A stretch of DNA of 64,000 nt from Cordilura impudica (lineage: Eukaryota; Arthropoda; Insecta; Diptera; Scathophagidae): positions 25,401,620 through 25,465,619 of the forward strand of contig OY821517.1 of NCBI GenBank assembly GCA_963682025.1. The letters are read 5' to 3'. A model generated the notes under the pieces. It worked only from the letters and a program-made list of their open reading frames with translations. It did no database searches and had not been told where the DNA came from. The position numbers and the translations under genes are program-made. This document shows positions 58,501 to 64,000 of this stretch, one piece after another (position 1 is the stretch's first letter; every line of letters begins with the position of its first letter).

Positions 58501-61500
58501 CGGTCCATGTTCGGACCTAGCCCCCATACAAATGACCCCTATGAAATCGACATAAATTATCATAACATCCAAATTGTCATACAGATCTTAGTCAAATTGG
58601 GTTTGTATGCATTTATTACATCTATTAATGAGTATCCAAATATGATCCCTATGGGAAAACTCTTAGTCATAAGCCACATATAGAGCTGCTTCCCGATCTT
58701 CACTTAAATCTGTCAAAAAACAAAAATATTGCACTGAGTCTTCTCAAATTTTGTTTGTATATATTTTTTTAAAATACAAGAGACTTTACCAAACATGGTC
58801 TGGATCGGTCCATTTTTTCATATCTGCAGCCGAAAAAATTAATAAAAATCCCACTCAAATTTGGTATATGCTTATTTGTTCCAAAAAAACATATAAAAAC
58901 AAATTTTAGTAAAATAAATGTGTTTGTTTTTATACAGATTTTAGTGAGTATCGAGAGTACGATTTATATAGGAATTAGGGCTAAAATTGGTCCTACGCTC
59001 TTAAATTTTGGAATGATTATACTGGGTAATGTGAAAAAAGTACGTGCGTGCAATTCGAGTTTTCGTCCTATTTTGGGGGCCTAGAAGCCGAATTAGATTT
59101 TCGAGTTATCAAGATGGTTTCATAGAAAAAAATTTCGTTTAAGTTTTTCACCTGGAGATTTTTGCGGAACTAACTAGGTTTTTGACTGTCTCTATCTTGT
59201 ACGGTGTTGGTTTTTTCGGTAAACTTTCTTCTGGCGTTAATCATCTTATATATAACAAGTAAGAAAATTATAGTCGGTCTAGAACGACTATACGATACCC
59301 TATACCATGCGTTTGGATATCCTATCTCTCAGTCCCAACTAACTGGACATAGAAAATAAGCATAAACCATTTTGAGTGGGATTTTTATTAATTTTTTCGG
59401 CTGCAGATATGAAAAAGTACATATCGGATGCAATATCTATATTGGGACTAGGCCCAAAAATGGATCGATCCTGACCATGTTTGGTAAAGTCACTTGTATT
59501 TTGTAAAAATATATACAAACAAAATTTGAGAAGAATCAGTGCAATATTTTTGTTAGATTTAAGTGAAAATCGGGAAGCAGCTCTATATGTGGCCTATGAC
59601 TAAGAGTTGTCCAATAGGGATCATTTTCGGACTACTGATTAATGGATGTAATATATACACACAAACCCAATTTGACTAAGATTTGTATGATAATTTGGAT
59701 CTTATGGCAATATATGTTGATTTCATAGGGGTCATTTGTATGGGGGCTAGGTCTGAACATGGACCGATTCTCACCAGTTTCAACAGTGTTCATCCCATGG
59801 CCGATAAAAGATTAAATACCAAATTTCATCAAAACATATTCATATTTGCGACCTGCAGTTTGATTACAAGCTTTACATGGACACACAAAAGGACGGACGG
59901 ACGGACGGACGGACATCGTTAAATCGAATCAGAATCACTATCTGATTCGATCGGTATAATTAAAGATGGGTGTAGGTCAAATATTTTTGGTTGTTACAAA
60001 CAGCAGCACAAAGTCATTATACCCAAACCACATAGTGGTATAGGGTATAAAAATGGATGGATGTTTGTACGTATGGATGTTTGCTTGTCCCTTATAGGAG
60101 ACTAAACCATCGTCTTGAAATTTTTACAGTAGATAACTGCTTATCCGGAAGGCAAAATAGGCTATATATTTTTTGGATTTTTCAAGCAGGCGTGGCACCT
60201 CTCATATATAAAAAATTAGTATGAAATTAGTATTGAAAATGGGCGGGATTTGGTTAGTGGGCATGGCACCTCCCATACAAAAAATATTATCTGGAGTACT
60301 ATAAACCCGACAGTCTGGAAACCAGGTGTGAGTTCACGAATGATGAGTGTGAGAAGGTATGTGAAAAATGGGCTGGATCAAACCAGTGGGCGTGGTACCT
60401 CCCATATATGGTATACACATATAATCATTGCACGTCAATCGGTTGTAAATGTGAGTAGTCGTTGCAAAAATGGGCAGGATTGGTTTAGTGGGCGTGGTAC
60501 CTCCCATACAAAAAAATATCTGGAGTACTATAAGCCCGACAGTCTTGAAACGAAGTGTGAGTTCACGAATGATGAGTGTGAGAAGTTATGTGAAAAATGG
60601 GCGGGATGAAACCAGTGGGCGTGGCACCTCCCATACAGAGATGCATAGATGCATATATGATGCATATATGGCAAAACCACGTTTGCCGGGTCAGTTAAAT
60701 GAAATAAAAAATTTCTATTCATTTCCGTATGGGATTTTTTTTAATAACAGATTTTATCATCATGAACTATATTTTTGGATAAGTAAATACGAAATATGCG
60801 CGAAAAATTCGCGTGGAATCTACACTTGTATTTATTGTGCAAAAAAAAAAAATATATTATAAACACACACACACACACCAAATTTGATTAAAATATGATC
60901 TCTGGCAATTTAAGTTGATATCGTAGGGAATATTTGTATGGGGGCTAAGTGTGAACTTGAAACGATTTTCTACAAATTCAATAGTTATCGTCCTGCCTAA
61001 AGCTTATATACCAAATATATAAGAATACATTCTGCCAAGAAAGTGTTTTCACAAGATAAAAATTCTGTTGTTTTGACATTTATGTACGATTAAAAATATA
61101 GTTCTCCTTTTTTGTTTTTAATATTTTTTTATATATTCCACACTAAGTCAGCAAAATTTTTAACAATATTAAAAAAAGAGTTTAAAATGTTATAGTCAAG
61201 CAAATGTTTTAATTTGCATGTTTATACGAAAAATATTAAAGTGAAAAAATAAAGTAAAATATTTTGTTTTATCGTACTTTTTCGTGGGAGACTACGTCAC
61301 CAAATCCTACTTTAAGTGAACCTACAATTTCCTTAGTAGAAACCATCAAGTTTTCATCTACTTTTCTTCGTAAAATGAATTCTACACTCTGCGAAATCTT
61401 ATGTGGGCTTCCACTTAAAGGTTTGTCATCGACTCTACCTCTGCTTTCTGCAATATAGTTTAAACCGTCCGTCAAGTTGAAAAAAAATATTTCGTATAAT

Positions 61501-62494
61501 TCTTGCGCTATTTCCCGAGATCGTGATTGCAATAAAACAACGTTCATTAACCAGGCATTTTAATTTTAATAAAAATCGCCTTTTTATGACCAAATCAAAA
61601 ATAATTTGTACTAATGTTTGATTATAAGTTATAACATAAGAAGTTACTATGATCAAAGCTAAAAAATAATGCTGATGACAGTAAATGCATATTGAAGGTA
61701 TATCTATAATATTAAGAGGCTAGACGATTTCTTGTGACCGATGTTTTGTTGTACCGTTTTATCCCGATTTTGACAAAGCGTATATTTTTTGAAAAGTATT
61801 TCTTTTTAGCTGTTCACCGGAATTACAGATTTTTAAATTTTTTCCTTTATTTTGAGTAAATTGCATTTAAAGTTGCTACTAACACATAATTTGTTAATGT
61901 ATTTGTAAGTTTGTTTTCTTCATTCACAATAAATGATTCTGAGTGAGCGGCATAAAAAATGGTGAAACTAGTTCAATTATTTTGTGGTAAAATCGAAAAC
62001 ACAGACTAACTTTTCAATGTACATAGATCTTACAATTTTTTTTTAGCTTTCGTAAATTTCCATACACTGTCAATATTTGGAACTTATGCTATATCTTATA
62101 TAAATTTTATTATTTCAAACTTACCAACTAAAGCACCCAAGGCTACAACCGAGGATATCCAAGCATCATCGCTGGAAGTTATTTTATGATCTAGTGGTGA
62201 ATCAGATAAATCATCTGCTTTCAATTTAGGTGCAACCGGTGAGGTCCAGCCTAAACAAGTGCCCACAGCAAAGGCAGATAAATTAGCTGAAAACAATAAT
62301 TATTATAAAAATATTTTAAAAGAAAAATATATAATTTGAAACTCACCGGCTACAGCAGCCAAAAAAATACGTCCAGTTTTAACTGGTTCCATTGTAGGAC
62401 TACGCGGAGTTGTAAATCCTTCACTTATTTGAAAGGCACTTACTTCTTGATATTTTAAATGTGGTTCGTCTGAATTCATTAAGTTTACAGGCAT
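55563..62494 (-). CDS. Tret1-like facilitated sugar (trehalose) transporter, cassette A
   Basis: Major facilitator sugar carrier with 12 predicted membrane segments, expected at the plasma membrane. Exons (minus strand): 62,347-62,494 (ATG at 62,494), 62,125-62,286, 56,548-56,799 and 55,563-56,479. All introns are GT-AG (60 bp, 5.3 kb, 68 bp). The CDS is 1479 bp, 492 aa. Motifs: FAVGTCLGWTSP in TM1, DAWISSVVALGALV, DKIGRKW after TM2, RGATGS, PESPYYY (224-230), QQLSGINVV (298-306), DRLGRK (346-351), GPLPWAILGEMFP (404-416) and ETKGLSLQEIQ near the C-terminus. It resembles Drosophila Tret1-like proteins; I do not assign an orthologue. A 3' splice site just upstream of the ATG (CCTTGTAG/GTCACTC, exon edge 62,510) suggests a 5' UTR exon further right. 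The 5.3-kb intron is full of repeats. A second 3' cassette of identical phase lies downstream at 48.6-49.9 kb. Confidence 0.9.
56800..57302. other. intronic AT-rich sequence
   Basis: Within the transporter's long intron. An open frame at 57,105-57,329 has no recognisable features. Confidence 0.35.
57303..57815 (-). repeat. mini-me-like repeat, copy 11 (diverged, truncated)
   Basis: It opens CACCACTATACGGTGATGGT and carries (GTCY)n with GTTC variants at about 57,438-57,471. It ends around CTTAAATCTATCC where family D begins. Confidence 0.7.
57816..58220 (+). repeat. dispersed repeat family D, copy 2
   Basis: Matches 12,235-12,633 end to end. It lies between two mini-me-like copies. Confidence 0.65.
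58223..58880 (-). repeat. mini-me-like repeat, copy 12
   Basis: It has the TATACCCTATACCACTATG start and a short (GTCY)n. Part of the body is replaced by a (TA)n run at 58,468-58,491. It is cut before the palindromic end at about 58,880. Confidence 0.75.
58881..59243. other. intronic spacer
   Basis: Nothing recognised. Confidence 0.3.
59244..60698 (+). mobile_element. non-autonomous Helitron with a nested mini-me copy
   Basis: It starts A/TCTTATATATA, is interrupted by a mini-me-like element, continues AAAATGGATGGATGTTTG, and ends GTTTGCCGGGTCAGTTAA, a mutated form of the GCCGGGTCAGCTAG Helitron 3' end. The body holds a block of about 200 bp twice (TCTGGAGTACTATAA, GTGAGTTCACGAATGATGAG, AGTGGGCGTGG), at 60,290-60,405 and 60,520-60,635. 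The open frames there are by-products. Confidence 0.75.
59255..60049 (+). repeat. mini-me-like repeat, copy 13, complete (795 bp)
   Basis: ACAAGTAAGAAAATTATAG to CATAGTGGTATAGGGTATA, with a (GGAC)n block at about 59,890-59,913. Removing it restores the Helitron start TCTTATATATAAAAATGG seen at other loci, with no duplicated bases. Confidence 0.9.
60885..61020 (+). repeat. mini-me-like repeat fragment
   Basis: Partial body (TTTGTATGGGGGCTAAGTGTGAAC, 24 bp broken by mismatches, then CCTAAAGCTTATATACCAAAT). It lacks both ends. Confidence 0.5.
61021..61268. other. intronic spacer
   Basis: Nothing recognised. Confidence 0.3.
61269..61547 (-). pseudogene. Tc1-like transposase N-terminal fragment
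   Basis: Minus-strand peptide with GRVDDKPLSGSPHKISQ (family pattern GRVxxKPRSGRPRKxS), then RRKVDENLMVSTKEIVGSLK (xxxKVxxNPxxSAxxIAxxL) and VSHEKVR. The GRPR core is mutated to GSPH. Only the DNA-binding half remains. Confidence 0.6.
61703..61932 (+). mobile_element. short non-autonomous Helitron, copy 5 (3'-truncated)
   Basis: A/TCTATAATATTAAGAGGCT start, body to TTCTTCATTCACAATAA. Lacks the hairpin and CTAG. Confidence 0.65.
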
Positions 62495-62752
62495 ATGGCG
62501 TTTGAGTGACCTACAAGGATAAAAAAAACCAATAAAAAAACAATTAAATTGACTGAGTAAAAATTTTTAATATTATCGTATAGAATCCGAAAGTTGTTGG
62601 CTCAAAATGTATCACCCAAAATATATAATTGTGTACTATTTTATATGATTGTATTAAATATCATCTAAAAAATGGGTCAAACTAATTTGTTTAACTGTAC
62701 ACAGTAATAATGCACAGTGTAATGCAATTTTACAAATATACTCGTATGTATA

Positions 62753-63611
62753 AGGTACGTTTCATAATTATAAGACACTTTAATTAAGTTGTGTTTCTGC
62801 GAGAAAAAAGGGCTTAGAACGACAGTAAAATGTCATTTCCTTTCTGCTGCTGTTTTATCGTTTCATAATTAAAAGATAATAGTCATTCCACGAAGAAAAT
62901 ATACAATGCTCTAATTCACGTTACCAGGGAAACGCAGCGCTACTTTTTGGAGTGTTCGGTTGAAACAATGAAGTGACCAGCAAGTTCTTCGGATTTAAAT
63001 CCGATTGAAAATATCTGGGGACTCTTATTAAAAAGAGTTTATGTGAATAATCGCCAATATGCCACTGCTAAGGAGATGAAGGCTGCAATTAGAATTCCGT
63101 GGGCTAATCTTCCTTATTACAATCAATGGAAAAGCGATTGCTTTGCGTAGCAAAAGCCAATAATCATTTTTATTCCCTTTTTATTAACTCGAGGTGTCTA
63201 CTTGTGTGCTTGCCTATAAAACTTTGGATCTATTTTTAACCCTTTTCCCGTGATCCAATCGAGCTGAACAAAAAAATTTTTAAATTTTTGACATAGATAT
63301 TTTCAGTCAATCAATTATTTAATTAAATGATGGTAAATTAATTTACAAATAAAGGGAGTATAATAAAAACTTGGTTTTTATGGGTTGGTTCTTAATATCA
63401 AAAAGTTCCTTTAAAAACAGTATGTCTTATAGTTATCAAACGCTCGAAGATGCGTATTTCTTAAATATTATTAGTTTTTAATTAAATGGAATTCATAATT
63501 TTTGGAAATTGTGTCTTTTATCATTGAGAATATCGAGTACAAATTTGAACCCACTACAAATATTTATAACAAAAATATTGAACAAGTGTCTTATAATTAT
63601 GAAACGTACCT
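62753..63611. mobile_element. Tc1-like deletion derivative, 859 bp, 28-bp perfect TIRs
   Basis: The ends AGGTACGTTTCATAATTATA...GACACTT are identical and inverted over 28 bp (62,753-62,780 and 63,584-63,611). They are flanked by TA on both sides. Inside is only the C-terminal end of a Tc1 transposase. It lies about 240 bp upstream of the predicted 5' splice boundary of the transporter gene. Confidence 0.88.
62985..63150 (+). pseudogene. Tc1-like transposase C-terminal fragment
   Basis: Encodes SSDLNPIENIWGLLLKRVYV and NNRQYATAKEMKAAIR. The NPIENIWG motif holds the third catalytic residue (E) of DD34E Tc1 transposases. The first two catalytic Asp are absent through deletion; a stop follows KSDCFA. 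Confidence 0.85.
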
Positions 63612-63613
63612 TA

Positions 63614-63901
63614 TGAGCTTATATCTGAGTTCGTATTAAAAGTCTTTGAGAGACTTAAATTATTGACCTTCATATTTTCCATTTAAGTCTTTTTTGCTAG
63701 ATACCGAATACAGAAAATAAAAATGAAGTCAATCTAACAGACTCTCATTTTCTTTGCTTCCGAAGAAGAATTCTTTGGATTTCATCTTAGACAAATTTCA
63801 AAGCTGAAATTTGTCTATATTGGGAATTACAATTATATTGGGAATTACAAATTTATGTAGAGAAATCCAAAAAAAATAAAATCCAAATGTTTATAACACT
63901 G
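63614..63901. other. spacer
   Basis: A short duplication (TATATTGGGAATTACAA twice at about 63,815-63,850). Nothing else recognised. Confidence 0.35.
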
Positions 63902-64000
63902 ACAAGGAAACTATAGTCGGTTTAGACCGACTATACGATACCCTATAACATGCGTTTAGAGAAAGGGTCTTAGGTCGAAGTAAGTGGATATAGAAAATCA
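63902..64000 (+). repeat. mini-me-like repeat, copy 14, cut by the window edge
   Basis: It begins ACAAGGAAACTATAG, then the palindrome AGTCGGTTTAGACCGACT and the first 90 bp of the consensus. Confidence 0.75.

Noticed and set aside
60250..60862. Two overlapping frames of 119 and 130 codons
   Set aside because: They are translations of the duplicated internal block of a Helitron, rich in repeats such as SGRGTSHT.

Overview
This window looks like nuclear DNA from a higher fly (Brachycera; a calyptrate is my guess). The grounds are extreme AT-richness, very short introns (60-68 bp) in a gene whose protein resembles Drosophila trehalose-transporter-like proteins, and a repeat landscape dominated by (GTCY)n-bearing mini-me-like elements, Helitrons, Tc1/mariner, hAT, Transib and RTE/CR1-type LINEs. 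No tRNA, rRNA or CRISPR array was recognised.

Host genes are sparse. (1) A sugar/trehalose transporter locus lies on the minus strand at 48.6-62.5 kb. Two 5' exons (62.1-62.5 kb) join in phase to a complete 3' two-exon cassette at 55.6-56.8 kb, giving a 492-aa protein. A second complete 3' cassette with the same exon lengths and phase lies at 48.6-49.9 kb, with no separate 5' exons that I could find. A decayed third piece lies at 54.2-54.5 kb. (2) A single first coding exon with a signal-anchor-like segment and a good 5' splice site lies at 32.88-33.12 kb (minus). Its downstream exons are not recognisable, so much or all of the left 32 kb may be its intron.

The rest is layered transposable elements. 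0-10 kb: fossil Tc1, a PIF/Harbinger MITE, a broken RTE-type LINE and a broken RAG1-like (Transib) transposase gene. 10-28 kb: mini-me-like copies, Helitrons, two old DD41D mariner copies (one cut by a LINE, one by three insertions), a pogo-like element and GTGACTGTGC arrays. 28-32 kb: a hAT element with a perfect 8-bp target duplication, carrying a full-length DD41D mariner with an intact 361-aa transposase plus a mini-me copy. 35-44 kb: a 15-bp minisatellite, a duplicated inverted-repeat element of which one copy is cut by a 2.5-kb Helitron, and a reciprocal nesting of two repeat families. 44-48 kb: a CR1/Jockey-type LINE and a 1-kb tandem array. 57-64 kb: more mini-me-like and Helitron copies in the transporter's long intron, and a 28-bp-TIR Tc1 deletion derivative upstream of it.

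The clearest signals are the transporter locus with one set of 5' exons and two interchangeable 3' halves, and a set of nested insertions whose empty sites are also in the window, so element ends can be read to the base. All splice forms, families and ages are inferred by eye; no database search was run.
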